From assembly GCA_039090855.1 (NCBI GenBank), contig CM077013.1, forward strand, positions 135,181,240-135,245,239: a stretch of 64,000 bases of DNA. Direction: 5' to 3'. Shown here piece by piece: positions 22,423-32,890 of this stretch. The notes under the pieces were generated by a model. The model did not search any database. It saw only the letters and a program-made list of their open reading frames with translations, and was not told the origin of the DNA. The first letter of the stretch is position 1, and the number at the start of each line of letters is the position of its first letter. The stretch comes from Macrothele yani (Eukaryota > Arthropoda > Arachnida > Araneae > Macrothelidae). The position numbers and the translations under genes are program-made.

Positions 22423-23664
22423 CACTATATTGACAAAAGTAATCTGACACCTAGAAGAGAAACACAAGGCATTTATTGACATACATTAGTACGGTGTCGG
22501 TCCACCTTTGGCCTTAATGCATGCACACTGACCCTTCGAGACATGCTTTCGACAAGGTTTTGGAACACAGCGATAGGTACGCGCTTCCATTCATTACATA
22601 ATGATGCCGCTAACTGCTGCTTAGTAGTAGGCCTTGGATCCGAACTTCTTATGCGGCACTCTAATTCATCCCATAGGTGCTCTATGGGATTAAGATCAGG
22701 GCTCTGTGCCGGCCAGTCCACACACGATACGGAATTATCGTCAAACCACGCAGTAACAGTCCTTGCTTTATGGCTCGGTGCATTATACTGCTGGTACCAA
22801 CAAGTCTCGGTTCCACAGTATTGCCACAGAGTTGGTAAGGCATAATTGTCCAGAATATCGAGGCAGACGTGCTGGTTAACAGGTTTGTCCACGATAACCA
22901 ATGGCGCTGGACAATACCACGAAAAACACCCCCACACGAGTACACTGCCAGCTCCAAACTTGACCGTAGGAACAGTACACTGTGGTAAATAGCGTTCCCT
23001 TGGCTTCCGCCATACCCACACACGGCCATCAGACTGATGGATCGTGTATCTGGATTCATCAGTCCATAGGGCCCGTTTCCATTGATCTACGGTCCACGAT
23101 AAATGGTCTTTACACCATGCTAAACGACGATTAGCATTCGGAGTGGAGATGAAAGGCTTATGAGCAGCCGCACGACCACGGTAACCCATGGAATGAAGTT
23201 CTCTGCGAATGGTACGTGTACATACCGAGGTTCTAGCATTTTTACTCACCTGTACACTGAGGTCTTCTGCAGTAAGTACTCCGTCGATTAGCTGTAACGA
23301 TTCTCCTGAGGCTTCGACGTCTTCTATCACTGATTTTCTTTGGTATGCCGGTACGTTTTGCTGCTTCAGGCACGCCACGTGTCTTCCACTTATTACATCC
23401 AAAACAGTTGACTTGGGTATGTTTAAACGCCTCTCGGTTTCTCTTATGGACAACCCACTAATATAACAGGCAGCGATCTTTCCTTTGTCAAAGTCTGTTC
23501 TCTCCCGTCGCGACATTTTCACTCAACCTCACAGTGCGATATGATCGCGGTCAGCTGCACGCTTGTTTTTGTACCGTTTGCAGCAATACCGCGCATCTTA
23601 ACAACGCAGTAGATCTGTTCATTTGCTTTTGAAGGTGTGTCCGGTGACTTTCGTCAATACAGTG
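22423..23664 (-). mobile_element. Tc1/mariner-type transposon, family D, near intact
   Basis: Inverted ends CACTATATTGACAAAAGTAA and the reverse complement of the right end, CACTGTATTGACGAAAGTCA, extend for about 30 bp. TA lies at 22,421-22,422 and 23,665-23,666. Length is 1,242 bp with one full-length open frame. It is the best preserved DNA transposon in the window. Confidence 0.93.
22473..23522 (-). CDS. Tc1-like transposase, full-length frame with mutated second Asp
   Basis: The 349-codon uninterrupted frame begins MKMSRRERTDFDKGKIAACY; the Met two codons downstream would serve equally well. Residues 5-60 form the first helix-turn-helix (LSIRETERRLNIPKSTV). The catalytic core has ALWTDESRYT with the first Asp, VLVWGCFSW, and SPDLNPIEHLWDELE with the Glu, at the classical 34-residue distance. 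At the second catalytic position the motif reads WYQQYNAPSHKA, so Tyr (codon 22,785-22,787 on the plus map) replaces the expected Asp of QQDN. Known DDE chemistry needs all three acids, so the protein should be catalytically dead although otherwise of normal length. It might still bind its ends. A sequencing error at one base is the alternative. Confidence 0.93.
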   Translation of the reverse strand: MKMSRRERTDFDKGKIAACYISGLSIRETERRLNIPKSTVLDVISGRHVACLKQQNVPAYQRKSVIEDVEASGESLQLIDGVLTAEDLSVQVSKNARTSVCTRTIRRELHSMGYRGRAAAHKPFISTPNANRRLAWCKDHLSWTVDQWKRALWTDESRYTIHQSDGRVWVWRKPRERYLPQCTVPTVKFGAGSVLVWGCFSWYCPAPLVIVDKPVNQHVCLDILDNYALPTLWQYCGTETCWYQQYNAPSHKARTVTAWFDDNSVSCVDWPAQSPDLNPIEHLWDELECRIRSSDPRPTTKQQLAASLCNEWKRVPIAVFQNLVESMSRRVSVHALRPKVDRHRTNVCQ

Positions 23665-23799
23665 TATGTGATATAGCAGAAACCCTAGTTAACTAGCTGT
23701 GTGTGGAAATGAGGGAAGGGTAGTTTGTACTTCTCTTTGAAAAAGCTACGAATTACTGATCTCAGTATGTTCTGCATTTCTTCCAGTTTGTTTCCATCT

Positions 23800-23935
23800 C
23801 TAGTTCTTTGGTATCTATCAACAACAACTTATCTGCCCCCTGCTGGATCCTGTCTAGTATTTCAGTTGTCTAACGGTGGTCAGTTCTAGCAACATGTCCA
23901 CGTCCAGCCTATTGCCATTTCAGCGATATATCACT
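23800..23935 (-). pseudogene. Short RTE LINE C-terminal fragment
   Basis: The minus-strand reading includes SLKWQ, AG, then TDHR and TEILDRIQ, which match the LKWQWAGH ... TDHRWTAEILDWIP region of the LINE at 6.3 kb. GTCCAGCCTATTGCCATTTC is nearly identical in DNA. Stops interrupt it, and no other LINE part is attached. Confidence 0.6.
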
Positions 23936-24051
23936 TTGTTTATATGTGCGTGTGTATTAAATTAATAACTTTTTAAATTAGAGAAATACAAATGGGGGGG
24001 CTAATTTTCCATGGTTTGCCCGGGCGCAGAAATGCCTAGTTGCTTCTCTGC

Positions 24052-24152
24052 TTAGTGCACTGGCACTCTTTTTCCTGGAAGCAGTGGCCCTAAATTAGGG
24101 GCTGCTTACAGCCAGTGAGTTCCTCGTGGTGGTCGTAAAACCCCCAAACAAA
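24052..24152 (+). repeat. S1 SINE 3' fragment
   Basis: GCACTGGCACTCTTTTTCCTGG, CCTAAATTAGGGGCTGC and CGTGGTGGTCGTAAAAC match the end of the S1 body and tail in forward orientation. The head is absent. Confidence 0.7.
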
Positions 24153-24574
24153 ACAAAAGTACCTCCCAAGAACAAAAAGGGGCATGATCCAATTTACAGG
24201 AAAGGGCAAATGCCTTCTCCCCCCCCCCCTTATATGGGCACCCATGCTTTTAATACTTATGTACTTTGTGCTTCAACATTCAATGCAAAATTTCAGTGCT
24301 TTCCGCTGTAAATTTGCATATTTTCTACTGTGCATTCCCAACTTTTTTAAAGACACACAAGTTCAATTGAAAGCTTAGCAATGAGAATTAGTGCTGTCGC
24401 AAAAATATTTGCAGTACAAGAACAGAAATGGCATTACACGATTGCAAGGTCAAAAGTCTCGGACTCAATGAAATTTCTTCAACCCTCTCTCCACACATAC
24501 ACACGTACAAGGGGAGGGCCCTCAACGCTCCTTCTTTTGAAAGTATGTACCACACAGAAAGGGCCAGGGGTGAG

Positions 24575-24808
24575 ACTTTTTTTTTTTTTTTTTTTTTTTG
24601 ATTGGAGGTTTAACGACCACCGTGAGCAACTCAATGGGCTATAAGCAGTCGCCCGTCCCTAATTTAGGGTCACTGGTTCCAGGGAAGGGAGAGAGCCAGT
24701 GCCGTAAGACAAACGCAACATCCATGCCTCACCGGGATTCGAACCCGGACCCCATTCCGACGAATGATCAGAGGCCATCGCTTAGACCACTGCGCCACCG
24801 GGGCGGCA
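24575..24808 (-). repeat. S1 SINE, full-length copy
   Basis: T-tract, GATTGGAGGTTTAACGACCA, complete body, GGGATTCGAACCCGG (intact reversed B box), and TTAGACCACTGCGCCACCGG (intact reversed A-box region). It is a good reference copy for the family. Confidence 0.93.
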
Positions 24809-24957
24809 GGGTGCAGACTTCTCCAAGTTATTTGGGGAGGCAGGTGTAAAGAGATCAGACATGTTTGGGGCACGTTTCTTCCATTGTCAGGAAGAAAATA
24901 AAAACTAGTAAAATCATGCAATGCATTAATTATGTTCCAATATACCAGAAATCATTA

Positions 24958-25635
24958 CTCAAGTTATGAGGATAATGGCTGTGGAATAAATCTCGTTCCT
25001 GTGCCATCACATTTGACCCCATTTCGATGATATTCAACAGGACCGGTTCAGTATACTTCTGGAACATGATAAAGTTTTGTCGAAATCGAAGCATTTTTGC
25101 GTAAGTTATGACGCATAAGGGCAATGAAATGGATTCCGCTCCTATGTCCTGATTTTTGACCCAATTTCGTCCATTTTCAATAGGGTTCTTCCCCAGAAGG
25201 TCCCTACCTCATACTAAAATTCCATCGAAATCGAACCAGTTTTACGCAAGTTATGACGCATAAGAGCAATGAAATGGATCCCGCTCCTATGTCCAGAACT
25301 TTGACCCCATGTCGCCCATTTTCAGGTCTCCTACCACATATTAAAAATTTCATTGAATTTTTTTTTTTATTGGAGGTTTAACGACCACCGTGAGCAACTC
25401 AATGGGCTATAAGCAGTCGCCCGTCCCTAATTTAGGGTGACTGGTTCCAGGGAAAGGAGAGAGCCAGTGCCGTAAGACAAACATAACATCCATGCCTCAC
25501 CGGGATTCGAACCCGGACCCCTTTCGGACGAATGATCAGAGGCCATTGCCTTAGACCACTGCGCCACCGGGCCGGCCCATCACATTGAAATCAAACCATT
25601 TTTTACGCGAGTAATCGTGCGGATGGACAAAGCTG
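24958..25635. repeat. Tandem repeat of about 145 bp, split by an S1 SINE
   Basis: AAGTTATGACGCATAAG and CCGCTCCTATGTCC recur at 145-bp spacing (about 25,102 and 25,247), with a diverged unit at 24,960. The array resumes after the SINE at 25,578 (CACATTGAAATCAAACCATT). About three and a half units are present. No protein is recognised. Confidence 0.75.
25360..25577 (-). repeat. S1 SINE, full-length, inside the 145-bp repeat
   Basis: All S1 parts are present, ending GCGCCACCGGGCCGGCC. CATTGAA occurs on both sides, fitting a short target duplication in the tandem repeat. From 25,636 to 26,347 no gene is seen. Confidence 0.92.
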
Positions 25636-26347
25636 GAGCATATACGCTTCTTCAACCTACGTTTGGAAAGCGTAAAAAAAGGGGGGCAAAAAGGTAAACT
25701 ATGAGATTCGATGTATACTTAAAAACACTTGTAATTGCTCATCAGCAAATGAACAAAGAAACAGAAATATTCTTTTGCTGAATATTAATATTTAAAATAA
25801 TAAAATTCAGCCTGTGATTTTATAAACATATCAAGAGGGTTTTCATTTTCAAAGATTAGTAAAAAATATGAGAAATTAGCTGAGTTACTCAAACAAAGAA
25901 CAAAAAGCTCTAAAAATAGTCAAATGAAGGCGCTAGAATATACGTTTCTGTATTTTATTTATGATACTCGTGAAACTCTTTTAATCATTTACCACATACC
26001 ACGAGAACATGTTAAATGCTATTAATACGGGCCTGGCAATCCAGTTTCTTATCAAATGAGCAATGCTGAGAATGGAAAAAATGTTTATTTTCTTATTCAT
26101 TAATATTTTGGAAATAAATCGCTTTGGTCTCATAAGGTGGAGCTAGGTCTACCTTATGATACTAAAGCGATTATTTAATTGAACGGAACCAAAAATATTG
26201 GGTGGGCACTGCTCATAAGGCGTCACCAGTGGGGGCTCGGGGACCCCTCCCTCCCCGATTTTGAGACTTGGTTACGCCACTGACCTCCCATTAAAATTAT
26301 TGGAGGGGCAAGGTGAATCTTGCCCCCTTATAGTCGGCGCCTATGCA

Positions 26348-27142
26348 CAGGACCGTAGCTACAGGGAGGGCGCTGGCCCTCCCAGATTGGTCATATCAGG
26401 GGCGTAATTTCATACTCTGAGGAGCGTAAAAAATAGAAATGAAAAGAATATTTATAAATTTGCGAAACATTTTAACTCAAAAACAAAGTTATACACTTCA
26501 GTATCTTCTTTTGTAAATACCTTAGACTCTTCTTTTGTAAATACCGCATACACTATTACGCGCAGCTAACAAGCGTACATAATTTACACCGAGTTGTAGA
26601 CCACTTTATATGGATGCGTGGAATTGTCGGAAACAGTGGATGGAGGTATGTAAAACAATATGCTGATATGCCTAACCTTCGTGACCTTTCCGAATACATC
26701 GTAGGAATGAAGAGCTAATTAGTCATTTGTGCTCTGTCGCCGAAAGTTCCTCTGAGCATTTAACCTTGCACGGAATTTTTACAAGCCGTACTCCGAAAGA
26801 ATCTTCCTAAAGTTTACTATCTGATACTCATTCGTTCTGTGCTGGTTTGTTTTCATTCTGTACGCGTTGTGCTGTCGCAGTTCACATAACTTTTACGTTT
26901 TACTTGATATTTAAAACTGTTGACACTTGGGCTTTCACCTAATGTTTTAAATGTTGAGTAAAAATATGTCAAAAACTGGAAGCGGGATTTTTTTTTTTTA
27001 ATACTTTCAAGATTACAACGAAGGTATGAGAAAATGAGAACTGCTTGCTCTCTATTTGAGTGGAAGTAAGGAACTTTTGAACTCAAATTGGCATGATTTC
27101 AAGGCTCGCCCTCCCAAATAAGAAAAGCTTGCTACGTTCCTG
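26348..27142. mobile_element. Possible non-autonomous hAT-like element
   Basis: The left end CAGGACCGTAGCTAC and the reverse complement of the right end, CAGGAACGTAGCAAG, pair for 12 of 15 bases; GGGAGGGCG follows on both sides. The 8 bp flanks do not match, so the boundary is uncertain. A 77-codon minus frame inside (26,853-27,086) is unrecognised. Confidence 0.4.
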
Positions 27143-27189
27143 CGCGCACACATATATAATGTAATAAAATATACGTTTTATTACAATAT

Positions 27190-27500
27190 AGCATAATTGT
27201 CAATAGCAGTTAGCACTTACATGAATTCCGCATCGCCACCTGGAAATGTCTTCTACAAAAATACAGTTTGGTTTTCTATTTGAACTGTATGCTTACAGCA
27301 GTGTAACGTTTCGTTTTTAGCTTTTCTTATTTAAAGCCTATGTTTAAAGGCGGTCATTCCAATCACTAAAAGTATGTATGCACCTCTTCATTTTATTCTG
27401 CTACATAGTTTGCTGATACTGTTTTGAATCGCTTCAGCATACAAAAGATTTATGGAAATATCAATATCTACTGTTCCGGAAATTCATGTTAAATTTTGTT
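27190..27500. repeat. Dispersed repeat, second copy
   Basis: It pairs with 5,060-5,370 (TTACATGAATTCC, GGAAATATCAATATCTACT). From 27,501 to 28,358 I see no gene; C-rich and A-rich runs only. Confidence 0.6.
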
Positions 27501-28358
27501 ATATTACTTTTGACTTGTTTAGGGAAGCATTTAGATACGAGAGATAAGAAAAAAAAAGCAGCACAAGAACAAAATGATTGTGTACTTTTTTGGGGGGAGG
27601 GGCATCACGGTTTTAACCATTCTTAACTATAAAAAAATCAAATGGTTCTCAGTTTTTTGAAGTTTACCCCCTTTTTAATACATGTAAAGAGCCCAAAATA
27701 ATTTTTAGCCTTCGAAAATTTTCTTTCATCCAAGCCCCCCCCCCAATTTTATCTCACCCCTCCAATTTGAAATGTACCTGCAAATTCCCCGTGTCAAGTG
27801 CCCCTCCCCATACTCGTATAAGCGCCGATACTCACATTTAAGTGATTTTAGGTGTTCAGCATTTACATGGCTTGTGGACATTTTCTTATTAATATTTTGG
27901 CTCACTCCCTTAAAAACGTTGCCTGCATCTAAAGTTGGATCTTTTGAAGGAAAACATAGCAAAAGTTTTTACTTATTTGGCGACATAACGCCAGCTAACA
28001 TATAATGTTTTTCACTTTTCAAAGAAATTGGCAAGAAGAGAAATTTACATGTGCGTCAAGTACTGTTTAAAAAGTTTGTAAGGCAAAGGTTTCGACTTCA
28101 TTAAAAAAAAAATATCCACATAGAGCGACAATTTTTATATCGACAATTCCACTCCGACCATTAGCCCGATGGAAAGGAGATAGTGTAATAGTCACGCGTC
28201 TGCTGGCTTCCAGATCAGCTGTTTTTGACGTTGAAAAGCGCCCAATAGAATCTGTCAAGCACGTGTTAGCATTATCATGCTGCGATAAGAAATGATGCTG
28301 AACCGAGAAGAGTAAAAAAAAAAAAAAAAATTAACGGATATCTCGAACAGCAGCTTAC

Positions 28359-28466
28359 CTGAGCGACAGTGAGGGCAGACCTGTTCTCAATTCCCCCTTG
28401 CAAGGTGAACCCCCAAGGTCTTCCTCCTTTGATGACCACTTCAATACTTCCCGCTCTTTCAGCCAT
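28359..28466 (-). CDS. First coding exon of a PDZ-domain protein (Shroom/PDLIM/Synaptopodin-like)
   Basis: Read on the minus strand, 36 codons run from an ATG with a favourable context (A at -3, G at +4) to Gln, followed at once by the donor GTAAGC (exon end CAG, phase 0). The protein contains IEVVIKGGRPWGFTLQGG, the carboxylate-binding loop (PWGF-LxGG) at the start of PDZ domains in Shroom, PDLIM/Zasp and Synaptopodin-2-type proteins. Its position at residues 8-25 fits proteins that open with a PDZ domain. The rest of the domain should be on a later exon at lower coordinates; I found none. This is the only host protein-coding exon I can support in the window. Which PDZ protein it is remains an inference. 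Confidence 0.72.
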
Positions 28467-28800
28467 AATTCAAATCCAGCTAGCTCACTTTCAGATCGCT
28501 GCATCAAGTCTTTTAAATCTTGACATCAGACCAATTCCCATTGTTTGACTCTGCGACAACATGCACTCAACAATCCCTCGTGGTTGTCCACTGCACATAC
28601 ATATCAAGACATCTGACAACACGCTCTGTAATCTCCACCTCTGGCAGTTGAAAAACTTGCTCGGCTCCCACCTGTTGCATTCCTTTACACACGGCACGCA
28701 GAGTTGTCAAACCTTTCGCCATTGAGGACAGCAGGCATCTTCACAGTGCTCTTCGCGCCATCTGTTGGCGATAACCTGTAGTTTACACTTTCAGATTTTC
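28467..28800 (-). other. Probable 5' leader of the PDZ gene, with upstream reading frame
   Basis: The sequence upstream of the PDZ start contains a separate 51-codon frame starting at about 28,723 in a weaker context and ending before the main ATG. It could be an uORF in the leader or chance. I see no intron signal or TATA box that fixes the transcript start. From 28,801 to 29,784 nothing is recognised. Confidence 0.35.
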
Positions 28801-30001
28801 AATAGACAGAAACAACCTTCACGAAAAGAGAGAAAATTGCTTTACTTTCACTTGCGATGACTACCATTTTTTTTTTTTTATCAGAAATGAACAACAAAGA
28901 GGCTGCAATAAAAAGCAAACGCTTTAGTGCATAAGTTAAAACCCAGATTCCTGAAGGAAAAAAACTGTTTTAATATTTCTTTCCTTTTTTTCATTTTTTC
29001 CATAACATCGGCATTGAATAAAAGGAATAAAAAATAAGAACAGCCACGAATGAACGCCACTGTGCTTTTCTGCTTGATGTTAGTGCTTCTGTTTCCAATA
29101 ATTTCAGTGCAATGATTGTGAAGCCGTGATATGGCTGCTTATGTAATTTGTCGAAGTTCTATGCCTCATTGGCTTTCCGAAATGCTTCCTTTTCCTTTTC
29201 ATGTTTTTTATTCCCTTTCTTTTTTATGTTGATACTACTGATACCATTCCTGCCAGACTGGATACCATCAGTTCCACTTTGAATTCCATTATGTGTCCTC
29301 AAAAATAAGTAAGTGAATAAATAAAAGATATTATTCCTCATAGTCTGTAAATGGAAACATAAAAACTAAAACGTGCTTCCTTATCGTAATGGAACTCGCT
29401 TTGCTTTTCAAGGACTTGTATGTCGTGGTGCTGATGAGGGCCGGATCAGTGGCGCACCGACGTTGGGAGTCCAACGGGTCCGGACCCATCCTCCCTTAAA
29501 AATAATAGCAGTGACCCTACGATATTGTGCTATTACAAAAATAATACATATTTAATTCATGCATACTATATTGCATGCACACTCAAAATATGTTCTTTAA
29601 ATTAAGAAAAAAAAAATAGTTAAAGCATGTGTACTCTTTCAGTCCTTTTTGAGAGGAGTTCCTCCTGGGAAACATGAGCAGCTAGGATCTACGTGTTTGT
29701 TGTACGTCTACGTGGAGGTGTAGGATTGGGCTAGTGAGTGACTTTCGCAGTATCTTAGTTATGCTGTTGCTTTAATCGGTAAGGGGTTAGGCCAGAGGTC
29801 CCAAATCTGTGCGTCGCGACTATAAGGAAGAACTAAAACTTATAATTTAGAGTTAAACGCAACATGCAAATTTTCAAGACGTGTGCGTATTTTAAAGAAT
29901 GAATTATAAGAAAGAATGTTAAAGAAAACGCATTTCTCTAAAACAAGACATAATAGTGCTGAGTGTTTCATTAATGACTTCATTCTCGAATTGCCGTATT
30001 A

Positions 30002-30530
30002 GTGCGACATTTTGAGAGGCTGAATTCTCTGAATGTGAGCCTCCAGAGTAGAGAATCACACATAACACAGCTGTCCGACAAGATTCTTGCTTTCAAAAGA
30101 AAACTACTTCTGTGGAAGAACAACACCAAATCAGATGATTTTGAATGTTTTCCTAACACACAAGAATACAAGAAAATGAGATGCTATTAAGAGCGAAATT
30201 GATATCTGTGATTTTGGAGCATTTATCTCAACTCAACGTTCAATATAACAAATATTTTCCTCCACAAACGGATGAACACAAATGGGTTACAGTCCCGTTT
30301 ACAGTAGATCCACCATCAACCTTCACTACTGCTGAGCAGGAACAGTTAACAGACATTTCTTCTGACTCCACACTGAAAATGACATTCTCTTCCGGAACTC
30401 TGCCACAGTTTTGGAACAGTGTGGCAAAGAAATACCCAGAATTAAGAAAGCAGTGAGAGTAATTCTCCTCTTTGTCACATCCTATCTTTGCGAGGCAGGA
30501 TTTTCAGCTCCGGCGGTAATAAAATCGATA
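30002..30530 (+). pseudogene. hAT transposase C-terminal part (ZBED/SCAND3-like), broken
   Basis: Three overlapping frames carry the end of a hAT transposase: ITQLSDKILAFKRKLLLW, then FTTAEQEQLTDISSDSTLKM and LPQFWNSVAKKYPELRKQAV, then FVTSYLCEAGFSA. The last is the hAT dimerisation motif (TSxxxCExxFSA). At least two frameshifts separate them, and the Tc1-type element interrupts the final stretch. The DDE core and BED finger are missing. The relation to ZBED5/FAM200/SCAND3-type hATs is inferred from the motif wording. Confidence 0.82.
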
Positions 30531-30534
30531 CATA

Positions 30535-31959
30535 CACTGGCGGAAAGTGAAAAAAGAACACCAAGAAGGAGACGTCTGATGCCAACGAAATTTATACAGC
30601 ATAATAACGGAATACAGAGGATAACTGATCAAAACATTATGGCAAAATACAGCTGTATTTGCTGGTAAACTGAAAAATAACACTTCCATGTAACATGGTT
30701 AGTACGAGGTTGAACCGCCATGAACTGCGTCACACTGTGCAATTCTGGCATGGAGTCTGTCGTACAGATGTTGGATGTAGGTTTGGGTTATTGAGTTCCA
30801 AGCATCCTCAACCTGAACGCGTAAATCGGGGATGGTCGTGGCTGGCCGTGGAGACCGGAAAGGTCGTTGTCCCATAAAATCCTACACGTGCTCAATGGGG
30901 GACAAATCCGGTGAACGTGCAGGCCATGGAAGTTGTCTCACACCCTGAAGTGTATGTTGCGTTGCACGTGCCGTGTGTGGGCGTGCGTTATCTTGCTGGA
31001 AAACATTATGATGGACCGACCTTACAAATGGCACAACAACGGGCTGAATGATGTTGTTGATGTAGGAGGTGCTGTTTAACGTACCCGGTACAAACACTAG
31101 CTGTGTACGGGAGTGATAGCTGATCACTCCCCACACCAGGAGACCAGGTGTAGGCCCTGTGTGTCGCTTGCGGATGCAAGAAGGGTGGAGACGCTCCCCT
31201 GTGCGTCTGCGAACACGCATATGGCCATCGGAGGTTCCCAAGCAGAATCTGCTTTCATCGCTGAACACGACAGATAGCCATTGCGTTCTCCAGTGCAGAC
31301 GTTGGCGACACCACTGCAGCCGTTCCTGACGGTGGGCTGGTGTCAGAGGTACACATGCCAGAGGCACACGTGCACGTAGTCCTGCATCCAGTAGACGGTT
31401 GCAGATTGTTGGCCCAGTCACCTCGGGTGCAACGGCAGCTCGGATTTGCGTCGCAGTGGATGTTCTGCTTGACAACGCCGCTCTTCTTATGCGTCGATCG
31501 GTCCGCTCATCAGTCCGTCTGTGACTCCCGGTTCCACGTCTTCTCGAATGTTCCTCGGACCATCTACACCACCATCGTACCGCCACCGATACTTCCCGTC
31601 CAATTCGCTCCGCAATACGACGATACGAAACACCCGGCCTCACGGAGTCCGACTAGACGACCTCGCTCAAAGTCCGATAACTGCTGAAATCGTACACGTC
31701 TTCCATGTCCAGGCATTGCAGCTTCTTCAGGGTCTTTGCACGTGTCCGTATGCCGACGACTGATTACATTCACTGCGCCGTACTCCTTAAATACCACCGA
31801 CGATAATTTGCATATTATGCCGTTCTGTGGCGTAAGCGCTCACCGGTTGGTCCCGAAATTAACATCACACCTACGTAAACTCGACCCCATTAACATATAT
31901 AAATTTCATGATCGTCCGCCAATTCCTTCTTGGTGTTCTTTTTTCACTTTCCGCCAGTG
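30535..31959 (-). mobile_element. Tc1/mariner-type transposon, family A copy 2, nested in hAT
   Basis: Inverted ends start CACTGGCGGAAAGTGAAAAA on both sides. TA lies at 30,533-30,534 and 31,960-31,961. It is 1,425 bp and closely similar to the 2,160-3,548 copy along its whole length, but without that copy's larger deletions. It inserted into the hAT element after that was in place. Confidence 0.94.
30699..31716 (-). pseudogene. Broken Tc1-like transposase (family A copy 2)
   Basis: The start MPGHGRRVRFQQLSDFERGR is at 31,716, followed by a frameshift at about 31,640. The main frame (30,882-31,643) has SVVFSDESRFCLG with the first Asp, GLLVWGVISY, FQQDNARPHTAR with the second Asp, and SPDLSPIEHV with the Glu. 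A TAG replaces the Trp codon of the usual IEHVWD. Readable sequence continues to a normal C-terminal end (HGGSTSY, stop at 30,699). The second Asp and the Glu are separated by 32 residues by my count, against 34 in classical Tc1. It is inactive but needs only about two repairs to read through. Confidence 0.92.
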
Positions 31960-32890
31960 TAGAAACAAAGTTAACGTTTAGAAGGAGATCCGCGAGCTGT
32001 ATCGAACATTGTTGCCAGATTCGATGTTTTATGTAACGAGAAACAAGCTGTATCGAACATTGTCCCCCAGATTCGATGCTTTATGTAACGAGAAAGAAGC
32101 TCCGCCGTCCCATTAAGACGCAAATACCTCTGTCAGGTAGTTTCTAAAATTACTGTAAAAATGTGAAAGCCAAATGAAGAGTGTTACCATTGTGAAAATA
32201 TGCTTATCTCAACAATATCTTCTTATTTAGTTCTGTAATTTTATTCTAATTTTGTATTTTTACATTAAAATGAATACAAGCTAGTCATGTAAATGACTAT
32301 TTAAATAAAATACCTCAAACTCGAATTTGGGCAATTTTTTTTTTTAATTTTGGGTACAGGGGCGTCGCACGAAAAATGTGACATGTGAGGGCGGCGCGGT
32401 CTCAAAAAGTTTTGGAACCCCTGGGTTAGGCGGTAGGGGATGTGTAACACTGTTGATACATCTGCTCGGTAAAAGAGCCTGTGACGTTGCTGAAGGCTGC
32501 AGTAACCGTTGATCCTTCGCCCTTCGGACAGAGTTACTTCAGGTTCCTAATGGATATCCAGGAATTTTCTTGTTTTCATATCAAACTGCTCCCTAGGTAT
32601 TCATCGAAAACACAGGATAGACGGACGGACGAACAGACACACATAAGTGCAAACATGTTGTGACAGTTATGTGCAGTCCGTAAAAATCATCCATAAAATT
32701 TCAAATCTATCTCCAACGGTTAGCAAGATGTTCATCAAAAACAGGCGGATGTACAGACAGACGGACAAAAAAGTGCTAACGTTGTGTTAGGTGTAAGAGT
32801 TGCTTTCTGACCTTGTCATCCTGCAAATTTCAAGTCTCCGACCAAGGATCTTCAACGAAGTATTAGGTAAGTGTCGAATCAATGATAATA

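Larger units (their letters stand above)
29793..32423 (+). mobile_element. hAT transposon, internally deleted, with nested Tc1-type element
   Basis: The ends CAGAGGTCCCAAA and CAGGGGTTCCAAA (right end reversed) match 11 of 13 bases, as hAT inverted repeats do. The 8-bp target duplication GGTTAGGC is perfect at 29,785-29,792 and 32,424-32,431. Removing the Tc1-type insertion at 30,535-31,959 leaves about 1.2 kb, too short for a full hAT gene, so most of the coding region is gone. Confidence 0.93.

Noticed and set aside
28491..28697. Second minus-strand gene upstream of the PDZ exon
   Set aside because: Two different frames are open here, neither matches a family, and the position fits the leader of the PDZ transcript better.
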